Below, one piece after another: positions 40,738 through 49,705 of a stretch of DNA of 49,788 nucleotides. The stretch spans positions 1 to 49,788 of the forward strand of contig NZ_LJOD01000021.1 of NCBI RefSeq assembly GCF_001295265.1. Reading direction: 5' to 3'. Source of the stretch: Chryseobacterium indologenes (GTDB taxonomy: Bacteria; Bacteroidota; Bacteroidia; Flavobacteriales; Weeksellaceae). The position numbers and the translations under genes are program-made. Under the pieces are notes generated by a model, which worked only from the letters and a program-made list of their open reading frames with translations, had not been told where the DNA came from and did no database searches. The first letter of the stretch is position 1; the number at the start of each line of letters is the position of its first letter.

Positions 40738-40776
40738 AAACACATAGGAAACTTACAAGATTAATAAAATTGCCAT

Positions 40777-42024
40777 ATGGATACACTGATTGAAGAAAAG
40801 GTTATTAACCGGAAAAAGAAGAAACTGATACTAATTAGCTGCGTAGTGATTGCACTGGTCATTGCGACTGCGTGGTTAATTCGTTATTATTTTAAACCGT
40901 CGGTAACGAGAGCCGATTTTACCACCGCAAAGGTATCAACAGGCATCATTGAAAATACGATTAATGCTACAGGCGAAGTATTGCCTGAGTTTGAAGAAAT
41001 TATTGCCAGCCCGATTAATGCATCTATTAAGGACGTATTAATGGATGCGGGCAGCAAAGTAAACGAAGGCCAATCGATCCTTACTTTGGATAAATCAATC
41101 ACACAAACAGCCTATGAGAAACTTCGTTTTCAAATGGAATCTAAGGAAAATGAGATCCGTAAGTTAAAACTTGACCTTGAGAAAAGTTTTTTTGATATTA
41201 AATCCAACAATTCCATCAAACAGTTGCGCATTAGCAATTTAAAAGATGCCGTTTCTTCTGCAAAGAGATTGCTTAATGCAGGAGGTGGCACTAAAGAAGA
41301 TGTAGAACGTGCCCAGCTCGATTTAAAAGTTGCAGAGCTTGAGAAATTGCAATTGGAGAATGAAATCAAAAGCAAGCAACAAACGATGAAAATCGAAATT
41401 AGAGAAGCGGAAATTTCTCTGGCCATACAAAAAAGTGATTTAGATGCATTAAAACGGAAACTAGATTTAGCCGAAGTGGTAGCCACCCGGCAAGGTGTAA
41501 TTACCTGGGTAAACAAAAATATTGGCGCAAGCATCAACGAGGGCGAAGCAATAGTCCGAATTGCAGATTTAAGCGGCTTTAAGGTTGCAGGGAGTATGTC
41601 TGAGAATATGCTGGAAAAAGTTAACAACCACATGGCTGCTATTATTCGGGTTGGTGATAAGTTGCTTAGAGGAACGATTGTTAACATTTCGCCAGCAGTA
41701 AAGAATGGCATTATTTCTTTTGATATCCAATTGAATGATAAAAGCAATGCTGCTTTAAGGCCGAATCAAAAGGTAGATGTGTTTTTAATTACTGACACTC
41801 GAAACGGCGTTTTACGCATTGCGAATGGGGCTGCATTCAATGGGTCAAACTTACAGGAGGTATTTGTTATAAAAAATGGAATTGCCGAGCGTAGAACTGT
41901 GAAAACAGGTCTGAGTAATTTTGATTATATAGAAATAGTAAGTGGGTTAAAAGAAGGTGATGAAGTAATTACTTCTGATATGACCTCCTATAAAAATGTT
42001 AAAACGATCACCATTGGAAATTAA
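40777..42024 (+). CDS. Periplasmic adaptor (MacA/HlyD-type membrane fusion protein)
   Basis: 415 residues. An N-terminal membrane anchor (about 18-37, LILISCVVIALVIATAWLI) is followed by a lipoyl-like half (INATGEVLPEFEEIIASPIN), a long coiled-coil hairpin (about 108-225, Lys/Glu-rich), the second lipoyl half (TRQGVITWVNKNIGASINEG) and beta-barrel parts at the C-terminus. This links the inner-membrane ABC permeases to the TolC-type channel. It is the first gene of the operon behind the -24/-12 promoter and is followed after 4 bases by the TolC gene. Codon use (CAA for Gln, TTA/TTG for Leu) differs from the left part of the window. Confidence 0.9.
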   Translation: MDTLIEEKVINRKKKKLILISCVVIALVIATAWLIRYYFKPSVTRADFTTAKVSTGIIENTINATGEVLPEFEEIIASPINASIKDVLMDAGSKVNEGQSILTLDKSITQTAYEKLRFQMESKENEIRKLKLDLEKSFFDIKSNNSIKQLRISNLKDAVSSAKRLLNAGGGTKEDVERAQLDLKVAELEKLQLENEIKSKQQTMKIEIREAEISLAIQKSDLDALKRKLDLAEVVATRQGVITWVNKNIGASINEGEAIVRIADLSGFKVAGSMSENMLEKVNNHMAAIIRVGDKLLRGTIVNISPAVKNGIISFDIQLNDKSNAALRPNQKVDVFLITDTRNGVLRIANGAAFNGSNLQEVFVIKNGIAERRTVKTGLSNFDYIEIVSGLKEGDEVITSDMTSYKNVKTITIGN

Positions 42025-42028
42025 GGAT

Positions 42029-43486
42029 ATGATGAAGAGAATTTTATTTTTTGTTGTAGTGATGATAACAGGCATCAACACTCGTGCAGCTTTGGCAGAC
42101 ACCTTAACATTGTCATTAAGTGAGGTTGTTGCAATGGCAAAATCGAACTCCATAGCCGCAAAACAAGCAATTACTGTTAAAGAAACTAAATATTGGGAAT
42201 GGAGAACTTTCAGAGCTAATTATCAGCCACAATTGTCATTGCAGGGAATTTTGCCAGGTTACACTAAAACGTATACACAAGTACAGCAACCTAATGGATC
42301 GATTATATTTCAGCCGGTTCACAATAATAATTCCTCGCTTGTCCTTAATTTTAGCCAAAGTATAGCGGCAACCGGAGGCACCATTTATGGTACCACGCAA
42401 TTGCAGAGGTTTGATGATTTTGATCGAAATAATGTGCTATACAACGGAATACCTTTTGGAATTGGCTATACGCAGCCTTTATTACAGTTTAATAGTTTAA
42501 AATGGGACAAGAAAATAGAGCCATTAAAATTTAATGAGAGTAAGCAGGCCTATATAGAAACACAGGAAAAAATTGCCATTACAGTTACTGAGTATTTTTT
42601 TGACCTTTTACTGGCTCAGGTAAATTTGTCCATTGCCGAAACAAATTTTGGTAATACCCAGCGTATATTAACCATTGCGGATACAAAATTTGAGTTAGGT
42701 AAAATTTCAAAAAACGAAATTCTTCAACTACAGTTAGAAGTGTTAAATGCAAAAAAAGCAGTAGGTACAGCAAATCGGGATGTAGAAATTGCGACTTTAA
42801 ATCTTCGGAGCTATGTTGGAATTGGTGGAGATGATAAAATTATGCTCAATATGCCTGATGTAGTTCAGCAAATGACAGTTACTGCCGACAAGGTATTAGC
42901 AGAAGCATTTGAAAATAGATCTGATGCCATAGCATTTGTGCGCCGATTGGCAGAAGCACGAAGAGATGTCGCTAAAGCCAAAGGAGAAAATGGCTTTACT
43001 GCCACTTTGAGAGCCAATTTAGGATATTCAAATGCGGGCACCAGAATTTTTGATGTTTATCGTTCTCCAAAAAACCAACAGGCGATAGAACTGCAATTAT
43101 CAATTCCCATAATGGATTGGGGAAGGTCTAAATCGAGAACAAAAACAGCATTGGCAAACGAACAGTTTACAATGTATACCGTTGAACAGGATAAACAAAC
43201 ATTTAAGCAACAAATCGTAACACAGGTAACCTTGTTTAATATGATGAATGAGCAGATTTTGCTTACCGATGCCGCAGAAAAAATTGCTGCCGAAAAGTAT
43301 AAAATTGCCAGTGAGCGTTATGTGCTAGGTAACCTAAGTATCACTGATTTAAGCATCGCCTTTCAGGAAAATGACCGGGCAAAACGGGATTATGTCTCAT
43401 CGCTTAGAGATTTTTGGGCAGCTTATTATCAATTGCGCTACTTATCTTTATATGATTTTGAAGAAAACAAAAAAATAACCTATTAA
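42029..43486 (+). CDS. TolC-family outer-membrane channel protein
   Basis: 485 residues from the ATG at 42029 (a second ATG follows directly), four bases after the adaptor stop and preceded by AAGGA. A signal peptide (MMKRILFFVVVMITGINTRAALA) leads into the mature part. Two repeated helical-barrel halves are visible: LSLSEVVAMAKSNSIAAKQA, FFDLLLAQVNLSIAETNF and then KRLEAR-like RRLAEARRDVAKAKGENG, LGNLSITDLSIAFQENDRAK. This is the outer-membrane factor of a tripartite pump. The sequence LNFSQSIAATGG is the usual beta-region. Next gene starts 27 bases later. Confidence 0.9.
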   Translation: MMKRILFFVVVMITGINTRAALADTLTLSLSEVVAMAKSNSIAAKQAITVKETKYWEWRTFRANYQPQLSLQGILPGYTKTYTQVQQPNGSIIFQPVHNNNSSLVLNFSQSIAATGGTIYGTTQLQRFDDFDRNNVLYNGIPFGIGYTQPLLQFNSLKWDKKIEPLKFNESKQAYIETQEKIAITVTEYFFDLLLAQVNLSIAETNFGNTQRILTIADTKFELGKISKNEILQLQLEVLNAKKAVGTANRDVEIATLNLRSYVGIGGDDKIMLNMPDVVQQMTVTADKVLAEAFENRSDAIAFVRRLAEARRDVAKAKGENGFTATLRANLGYSNAGTRIFDVYRSPKNQQAIELQLSIPIMDWGRSKSRTKTALANEQFTMYTVEQDKQTFKQQIVTQVTLFNMMNEQILLTDAAEKIAAEKYKIASERYVLGNLSITDLSIAFQENDRAKRDYVSSLRDFWAAYYQLRYLSLYDFEENKKITY

Positions 43487-43513
43487 TAAACTCTTATTTT
43501 AAAATATACCAAT

Positions 43514-44179
43514 ATGATACGTTTACAAAACATTGAAAAAGTGTACCGCACGGACACCGTTGAAACCCTCGCAATAAATAGTATTAACCTGAATATTGCG
43601 AAAGGTGAATTCCTTTCCATTATGGGGCCTTCAGGCTGTGGAAAGAGTACCTTACTTAATATAATGGGTTTATTAGACGAGCCTTCTAAAGGCAGTATTA
43701 GAATCAACAATCAGGATGTTAGCCAATTTTCAGATCAACAATTAGCGAAGTTTAGAAATGAAAAACTAGGCTTCATTTTTCAGAGTTACCATCTTATAAA
43801 CGATTTGCGGGTGTTGGATAATGTAGAGTTACCACTGTTATACCGCAATTCGACTGCCAAAGAACGGAAGCAATTAGCTGTGGCGGCTTTGGAAAAAGTT
43901 GGATTAAGCAACCGTTTAAAACACTTTCCAAGCCAGTTGTCCGGTGGACAACGACAACGTGTTGCCATCGCAAGAGCTATTGTAGGGAACCCACAAATTA
44001 TATTGGCCGATGAGCCTACTGGTAATTTGGACAGTGCCATGGGTAATGAAATTATGGAAATCCTGATCAATTTAAATAAAAATGAAGGGACCACCATTGT
44101 AATGGTAACTCACGACGAAAACATGGCGAATAAAACACATCGGTTGGTTCGCCTATTTGATGGTTCACAAGTTCAATAA
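43514..44179 (+). CDS. MacB/LolD-type ABC transporter ATPase
   Basis: 221 residues. Walker A GPSGCGKST at 38-46, Q-loop FIFQSYHLI, signature LSGGQRQRVA, Walker B IILADEPTGNLD and H-loop VTHDE. This is the LolD/MacB type that works with FtsX-like permeases. Unlike MacB, ATPase and permease are on separate polypeptides. The permease follows after 7 bases. The ATPase powers the movement of a periplasmic substrate, such as a peptide, macrolide or lipoprotein, through the adaptor and TolC, by a mechanotransmission mechanism. The substrate is unknown. Confidence 0.94.
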   Translation: MIRLQNIEKVYRTDTVETLAINSINLNIAKGEFLSIMGPSGCGKSTLLNIMGLLDEPSKGSIRINNQDVSQFSDQQLAKFRNEKLGFIFQSYHLINDLRVLDNVELPLLYRNSTAKERKQLAVAALEKVGLSNRLKHFPSQLSGGQRQRVAIARAIVGNPQIILADEPTGNLDSAMGNEIMEILINLNKNEGTTIVMVTHDENMANKTHRLVRLFDGSQVQ

Positions 44180-44186
44180 GCATCTT

Positions 44187-45425
44187 ATGTTAAAAAACTA
44201 TTTTAAAATCGCTATTGCGGTATTGAAACGAAGAAAGTTCTTCACGTTTATCAGTTTATTCGGAATCAGTTTTACATTGACGATACTAATGGTAGGTGTT
44301 GCCTTTCTTGATAAAGTGATTAGCCCGGATTATCCAGACTATAAAAGAGAGCGGTCATTGTATGTGACCACTATGGAAACGTCGAACTCCAAAGAAGGGT
44401 GGTTAAATAGGTCTGATGTTTCTTTTTATTTTTTAGATCACTATGTGTCCCGACTTAAAAATATAGAAATGATGGCCATTTCCTCTAATGCCCGATCATC
44501 CAATGCTTATGTAAATAACAAGAAAATTGTGATAGACTATAAGCACACCAATGCTGATTATTGGAGGGTATTGGAATACCATTTCTTAGAAGGAAAACCT
44601 TACACACAAAGTCAAATTGACAATGCAGAGTATGTTGCAGTAATATCTGTTAAAACAAAACAAGCATATTTCGGGGATGAGCCAAAAGTTGTTGGTAAAT
44701 ACATTTCTGCTGATAATATAAACTACCGTGTAATAGGTGTGGTTGATAATGTTTCAAAAACACTTCACGGACTTGCCGGTGATATGTACCTGCCCTATAC
44801 CGTGGCAAAAGACAATTACAACAAACCTGAATTAATGGGTAGCTTTAATGCCGTACTGCTGGCGAAAACTAAAGCAGATGTTTCTAAACTAAAAAAAGAA
44901 TTTGATCAGATGATGAAAAAAATTCCAATCTCTACAAAAGAGTTTGACGCAGTATATAGCCACGCTGATCCGTATTTCACGAGTATCACCAGAAGGATCG
45001 CAGGTGACGGAAAAGACACAGGAACTTCGGCTGTAATCGGGATCGTTAGCCTTTTTGTACTCCTGTTTTTATTGTTGCCAACCATCAATTTAGTCAATAT
45101 CAATATTACTCGTATTTTAGAACGTTCCTCCGAAATCGGAGTTCGAAAGGCTTTCGGTGCTTCTTCTAAAACACTGGTGTATCAGTTCATTGTAGAAAAT
45201 ATGATATTAACCTTTTTGGGAGGGCTAATTGGACTATTTCTTTCGGTATTTGTCATTTATTTTATCAATGATTTACAGCTGATCGAAAATGTCTATTTGA
45301 AAATAAATATTTCTGTGCTGTTGTATAGCTTCATCGCTTGTTTGTTTTTCGGATTGCTGTCCGGTGTATATCCGGCCTGGCGCATGTCTAGATTAAATGT
45401 AGTTAAAGCTTTAAAAGCACAATAA
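44187..45425 (+). CDS. FtsX/MacB-type ABC permease 1
   Basis: 412 residues from ATG 44187 (MLKNYFKIAIAVLKRRK); the frame upstream to 44157 overlaps the ATPase and lacks a membrane start. One membrane segment near the N-terminus (about 20-40), a large periplasmic MacB_PCD-like domain (about 45-280), then three C-terminal segments with the FtsX motif ERSSEIGVRKAFGASSKTLV. Next permease after 11 bases. Two permeases plus one ATPase suggest a heterodimer like LolCDE. Confidence 0.92.
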   Translation: MLKNYFKIAIAVLKRRKFFTFISLFGISFTLTILMVGVAFLDKVISPDYPDYKRERSLYVTTMETSNSKEGWLNRSDVSFYFLDHYVSRLKNIEMMAISSNARSSNAYVNNKKIVIDYKHTNADYWRVLEYHFLEGKPYTQSQIDNAEYVAVISVKTKQAYFGDEPKVVGKYISADNINYRVIGVVDNVSKTLHGLAGDMYLPYTVAKDNYNKPELMGSFNAVLLAKTKADVSKLKKEFDQMMKKIPISTKEFDAVYSHADPYFTSITRRIAGDGKDTGTSAVIGIVSLFVLLFLLLPTINLVNINITRILERSSEIGVRKAFGASSKTLVYQFIVENMILTFLGGLIGLFLSVFVIYFINDLQLIENVYLKINISVLLYSFIACLFFGLLSGVYPAWRMSRLNVVKALKAQ

Positions 45426-45436
45426 CCTAAAAAGAA

Positions 45437-46627
45437 ATGATCATGTTAAAACATTTATTTAAATTAATATGGAATAAACGAAAGCAAAACTTCCTGGTTT
45501 TGTCCGAGATCCTTGTTTCATTTTTAGTCATCTTTGCCTTATTTTCTTTCCTCACCTTTTACTATCAGAATTACACGAAACCTTTAGGTTTTGAGTATGA
45601 GCGTGTTTGGGTTGTTAACTATGATAATGGAGGGGTAACCAAGAATACCGACTCGCTGCAAATATTTTATCACAATTTGAAAAATTCACTTAAAGCTATG
45701 CCGCAAATTGAAGAGGTGACTTTTTCCAGTGCTAACTTTCCCTATTCAAACAGCAATATCAGTACCACTCTACGTAAAGACGGAAAGAGATTTGACTGGG
45801 TTAATTTGTATACCGATGCCGAAGACTATATGAAAGTTTGGAATATACAACTCATTGCAGGAAGATGGTTTAACGAAGATGATAAAGTGACAAAAAATAA
45901 AAGTATCATCATCAATGAAACTTTACAGACAGCCATATTTGGTAAGGGGAGCGCCGTTGGTCAGTTACTTGGCGATTTTGAAGATAAGAACAGAATGAAA
46001 GTAATTGGTGTAGTACAAGATATTAAAGCCAGTGGCGACTATTGGCCGGCGGGCAATGCAATGTTCATAAGATCAGATACTTCAGATTTACAAAATACTA
46101 ACAATATTCTGATCAAAGTAAGAGAAGATGCAAATGCTGCTTTCGAGAGCGAGTTATACAAGTTTATGACAGGTACTTTTAAGAACTCTACCATTGGAAT
46201 TGAGCACCTTACCGAAATGCGTGATGCAAAAAATGAAATAACGGTTATCCCGATGATTATTTTTATCATCATAGCTGCCTTTTTAATCATTAATGTGGCT
46301 TTGGGCCTATTTGGTGTGTTGTGGTACAACATTAACAAAAGGAAGGGAGAAATTGGGTTGCGGCGTGCCATTGGCGCAAGTGGGAATAGTGTTTCCTATC
46401 AATTGGTACAGGAGGCTTTAATTTTGGCAACTTTATCGCTGGCAGTAGGCTGTTTCTTTGCCGTTCAGTTTCCACTGCTCAACGTCTTCAATGTGCCTTC
46501 AAGTGTTTACCTCATTGCCATACTGCTGGCCGTGGTCTTCATTTACCTGCTGGTTTTTGCTTGCGCATTATACCCGGGTAAACAGGCAGCGGCGATTCAG
46601 CCCGCTATTGTATTGCACGAAGAATAA
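45437..46627 (+). CDS. FtsX/MacB-type ABC permease 2
   Basis: 396 residues with the same layout: N-terminal membrane segment (FLVLSEILVSFLVIFALFSF), periplasmic domain with the NEDDKVTKNKSIIINETLQ segment, and three C-terminal segments with KRKGEIGLRRAIGASGNSV. A second ATG at 45443 is an alternative start. It probably pairs with permease 1. Its end contains the -33 box of the next gene's promoter. Confidence 0.92.
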   Translation: MIMLKHLFKLIWNKRKQNFLVLSEILVSFLVIFALFSFLTFYYQNYTKPLGFEYERVWVVNYDNGGVTKNTDSLQIFYHNLKNSLKAMPQIEEVTFSSANFPYSNSNISTTLRKDGKRFDWVNLYTDAEDYMKVWNIQLIAGRWFNEDDKVTKNKSIIINETLQTAIFGKGSAVGQLLGDFEDKNRMKVIGVVQDIKASGDYWPAGNAMFIRSDTSDLQNTNNILIKVREDANAAFESELYKFMTGTFKNSTIGIEHLTEMRDAKNEITVIPMIIFIIIAAFLIINVALGLFGVLWYNINKRKGEIGLRRAIGASGNSVSYQLVQEALILATLSLAVGCFFAVQFPLLNVFNVPSSVYLIAILLAVVFIYLLVFACALYPGKQAAAIQPAIVLHEE

Positions 46628-46645
46628 TATTTTATCTTAACTTTG
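46613..46645 (+). promoter_or_regulatory. Housekeeping-type promoter of the regulator pair
   Basis: TTG at 46613-46615, 22 bases, TAACTTTG at 46638-46645. The regulator ATG is at 46649, so the message would be leaderless or nearly so. The -33 box is inside the permease gene. It would let the activator and kinase be made without the sigma-54 promoter. Confidence 0.5.
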
Positions 46646-46648
46646 TAT

Positions 46649-48025
46649 ATGATTCTAATTGTTGATGACGATATCGCCGTAAGAACCTCACTAACGCTTT
46701 TGTTAAAAGGGGCCGGGTATGATGTGACTACAGCGAGTACTGCTATTCAGGCTTTTGAGCAAGTTCAAAATCAAAAGCCTGAGCTTGTTATTCTGGACTT
46801 GAATTTTTCTATACAAACTTCCGGAGAGGAAGGCATGAGCCTGCTCAAACAGCTTAGGGGGTATGATAGTATTTTACCGATTATTTTAATTACGGGTTGG
46901 GCCAGCATAGATTTAGCAGTAAAAGGTATGAAGTTAGGGGCGAACGATTTTATACACAAACCTTGGAATAATGACTATGTGCTGCAATCTATCTCCACTT
47001 TGCTACAACTAAACGGCAGTAAAAAAAACACTACAAAAACCAGAAAAGAGCTTGATAAAAAATATAAATTTCAACAAATTATTGGGGAAGATACAAGCTT
47101 ATTAAACATCTTAGAAGTTATTGGAAGAGTGGCGACTACGAATGCGTCTGTACTTATTACTGGCGAAAGTGGTACCGGAAAGGAGTTAATTGCGGAGGCA
47201 ATTCATGAAAACAGTACCAGAAGCGGAAAGCCGTTTGTGAAAGTAAACTTAGGCGGTATTTCTACCTCCTTATTTGAAAGCGAGATGTTTGGGCATGTTC
47301 GTGGTGCTTTTACAGATGCACGTTTCGATAGGGTAGGGCGTTTTGAGATGGCACATAAAGGAACTATATTTTTAGACGAAATTGGAGACCTTGAAGCCAG
47401 TAGCCAGGTTAAATTACTTAGAGTTTTGCAAGATAGAACTTATGAGGTGCTAGGAAGCAGCAGAACAAAGATGGTTGATGCAAGAGTGGTATGTGCTACC
47501 AATAAAAACTTAAATGAGATGGTTCAAATGGGTACTTTCAGAGAAGATCTATTGTATAGAATAAATCTTGTTACTGTTCACCTGCCAGCCTTAAATGAAA
47601 GGAAGAACGATATTCCGTTGCTTGTGAATTTCTTCATAAACAATCTTAAAGAAATTTATAACAGGCCAAAATTAACTGTAGAACCTTCAGCAATGCGTTG
47701 GTTGCAACAATTGCCGTTACCTGGTAATATCAGGCAACTTAAAAATTTAGTAGAACGCACTGTACTTATAAGCAACAAAGATAAGCTGAGTGTTGACGAT
47801 TTTCAAGGACAAATACATCTTTCGCCTTTAAAAAACAATAATATTAAATTACCTGGAGTTGGCACTATTACACTCGACCAGATGGAAGCTGAAATGGTAA
47901 AACAAGCAATGAATTTTCATAAGAACAGGATTACCAAAGCTGCGGCGTCATTAGGCATTACAAGAAATGCACTATACCGTAGGCTCGAAAAGTATCAAAT
48001 TCCTTTCAATGAAACTGAGGACTAA
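46649..48025 (+). CDS. NtrC-family sigma-54 response regulator
   Basis: 458 residues from ATG 46649 (MILIVDDDIAV), preferred to TTG 46643, which lies inside the -7 box. Receiver domain about 1-120 with Asp6-Asp8, phosphoacceptor Asp50, Thr82 and Lys104. The AAA+ domain has Walker A GESGTGKE, the sigma-54 contact loop GAFTDA in place of GAFTGA, Walker B TIFLDEIGD, and an arginine-rich sensor region. The C-terminal Fis-type helix-turn-helix is ITKAAASLGITRNALYRRLE. On phosphorylation it should drive open-complex formation at the cassette's own -24/-12 promoter. Overlaps the kinase by 17 bases. Confidence 0.93.
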   Translation: MILIVDDDIAVRTSLTLLLKGAGYDVTTASTAIQAFEQVQNQKPELVILDLNFSIQTSGEEGMSLLKQLRGYDSILPIILITGWASIDLAVKGMKLGANDFIHKPWNNDYVLQSISTLLQLNGSKKNTTKTRKELDKKYKFQQIIGEDTSLLNILEVIGRVATTNASVLITGESGTGKELIAEAIHENSTRSGKPFVKVNLGGISTSLFESEMFGHVRGAFTDARFDRVGRFEMAHKGTIFLDEIGDLEASSQVKLLRVLQDRTYEVLGSSRTKMVDARVVCATNKNLNEMVQMGTFREDLLYRINLVTVHLPALNERKNDIPLLVNFFINNLKEIYNRPKLTVEPSAMRWLQQLPLPGNIRQLKNLVERTVLISNKDKLSVDDFQGQIHLSPLKNNNIKLPGVGTITLDQMEAEMVKQAMNFHKNRITKAAASLGITRNALYRRLEKYQIPFNETED

Positions 48026-49265
48026 ATATATCATCTTTATGGTAGCGCTTCACTTGGTTTGCCTGGTGATGAGCTATTTTATTTTTGAATCTCATAAACT
48101 GCTGTTCATTTTAGCTGAAGCTGTTATCCTTGTTTCTATCGTTATTTCTTTGAACTTGTATAAACAGCTTATCAACCCTCTCATTTATTTAAAACAGGGA
48201 GTTAATGCCATAAAGGATCAAGACTTTAACGTTAAGTTTTTGGCAACGGGGCAAAAAGAAATTGATGAGCTGGTAGATGTGTATAACCGGATGATAGATG
48301 AGCTAAGGACTGAGCGTACGAAACAACAGGAACAGCATTTTTTCCTCGAGAAGCTGATACAAACTTCACCAACAGGGATTGTTATTTTGGACTATGATGG
48401 TGAAGTGAAACAAATTAATCCGAAAGCAGAAGAGATTATCAGTGTTTCCTCAGACCTTTTAGAGCAGTTAAAATCGTTGCAGATAGGAGCTGCAAAGATT
48501 ATTAGGATAGGTGGACTGCGTTCTTATAAGGTGCAGAAATCCAAGTTTATTGACCGTGGCTTTGAACGGGTTTTCATGATGATAGCGGAAGTAACTGCTG
48601 AAATTTTTGAAGCTGAGAAGAATGTCTATAGCAAAGTAATCCGGATGATGGCCCACGAGGTAAACAATACAGTAGGCCCCGTAAATTCTATCATGAATTC
48701 AGTATTGGCACATCAGCAAAACAATCCCGTAAAAAGTGATCAATTGTTGAATAATGCTTTGCAGGTAGCGATCGACAGAAATCAAAACCTAAATATTTTT
48801 ATGCGCAATTTCGCGGATTTGGTAAAGCTTCCGGAAGCTAATAAAAAACAAGTTGATTTGATAAGTCTTGTAAAATCCTTGTATGAACTCATGCTTTTTT
48901 CTGCCAAAGAAAAGCAAGTTAAGATTGAATTGGTTTTGCCAGATGAACCCTATTACATTCAAGCCGATGCACAACTATTGGAACAAGCGCTAATCAACAT
49001 TGTGAAAAATGCCATGGAAGCTATCGAACTTCAGGGATTGATTACCATAACTCTAAATCCAATTGAGCATCAGCTGATAATTACCGACAATGGGGGAGGA
49101 ATAGCAAAAGGTCATGCAGAGCAATTGTTCAGCCCGTTTTTTAGCACTAAAAAAGATGGACAAGGTATTGGACTAACCTTGGTGAGAGAGATCTTATTGA
49201 ATCATGGATTTGAATTTTCACTAAATACTGAAAGTGGGCTAACGAAATTCAGCATAGTGCTTTGA
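48009..49265 (+). CDS. Membrane histidine kinase with minimal periplasmic loop
   Basis: 418 residues from ATG 48009, which overlaps the regulator end by 17 bases; the longer frame from 47967 is inside the regulator. Two membrane segments (about 7-27 and 31-50) are joined by only a few residues (ESHK), so there is almost no periplasmic sensor. A HAMP-like linker (about 51-100), a PAS-like part (about 113-200, LIQTSPTGIVILDYDGEV), then the H-box MMAHEVNNTVGPVNS with His216, the N-box NIVKNAMEAIE, and G-boxes DNGGGI and GQGIGLTLVREI. It is the partner of the sigma-54 regulator. Signal probably sensed in the membrane or via the permeases. Confidence 0.92.
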   Translation: MKLRTKYIIFMVALHLVCLVMSYFIFESHKLLFILAEAVILVSIVISLNLYKQLINPLIYLKQGVNAIKDQDFNVKFLATGQKEIDELVDVYNRMIDELRTERTKQQEQHFFLEKLIQTSPTGIVILDYDGEVKQINPKAEEIISVSSDLLEQLKSLQIGAAKIIRIGGLRSYKVQKSKFIDRGFERVFMMIAEVTAEIFEAEKNVYSKVIRMMAHEVNNTVGPVNSIMNSVLAHQQNNPVKSDQLLNNALQVAIDRNQNLNIFMRNFADLVKLPEANKKQVDLISLVKSLYELMLFSAKEKQVKIELVLPDEPYYIQADAQLLEQALINIVKNAMEAIELQGLITITLNPIEHQLIITDNGGGIAKGHAEQLFSPFFSTKKDGQGIGLTLVREILLNHGFEFSLNTESGLTKFSIVL

Positions 49266-49266
49266 C

Positions 49267-49493
49267 TTAAATGTCAGTATAGCTAATATTTACATCTTCC
49301 AGCTCATCAGGTTTAAGCTCAGTCAGTTCCAGTGTATTGGCTTTATAAACGGATTTTAAATCACCGATAAATACCTTTTTAGCCTTTACGTAATATATTT
49401 CTGGCTAATACGGATTTGATGTATCACACAGGTCAGAATCTCTGTGGTTGACTTTTCTATACGCCCCATAATGATGAAGGACAGGAAAGAAAT
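49267..49493 (-). pseudogene. Decayed IS256-family transposase fragment
   Basis: On the minus strand, a frame with ILTCVIHQIRISQKYIT, which matches the IS256/mutator transposase motif C-I-x-H-Q-I-R-N-S-x-K-Y, ends at a stop near 49391. It continues in another frame as YYVKAKKVFIGDLKSVYKA, which matches the following D-L-K-x-V-Y-K-A motif, and stops at 49267. One frameshift and missing ends show a relic. It lies between the export cassette and tRNA-Ser. The rest up to 49550 is AT-rich with no further recognisable coding. Confidence 0.7.
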
Positions 49494-49550
49494 TCAGCCC
49501 ATAAGATTTTGAGTGTAATTATACAGGTTGATAATTAGTGTGTTAGTTTT

Positions 49551-49589
49551 TTTGTGGCACTTTTTCTAAAATTTTTAAGGTGCCACAAA
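49551..49589. repeat. Inverted repeat near the IS relic
   Basis: TTTGTGGCAC and GTGCCACAAA form a perfect 10-base inverted repeat around a 19-base spacer. It could be a hairpin, a terminator on either strand or the remains of an IS end. Its role cannot be told from this window. Confidence 0.5.
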
Positions 49590-49628
49590 CTTTATAAGTC
49601 TTTTAAAAAAATATAACAGTTGCCGTAA

Positions 49629-49668
49629 ACAAAAAAAAATCCTGCAATTCATTGATTTTGCAGGATTT
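49629..49668 (-). terminator. Terminator of the tRNA-Ser gene
   Basis: On the minus strand AAATCCTGCAA pairs with TTGCAGGATTT across 10 bases, followed by a T run (the A run at 49631-49639). It lies 37 bases after the tRNA 3' end. Confidence 0.8.
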
Positions 49669-49705
49669 AACCATTTTTTTTGAAAACTTTTGTTTTCGCA
49701 TCTTG

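Noticed and set aside
49551..49589. Terminal inverted repeat of an intact insertion sequence
   Set aside because: Only one such repeat pair is seen, and it is internal to the space between the relic and the tRNA; a full IS is not present.
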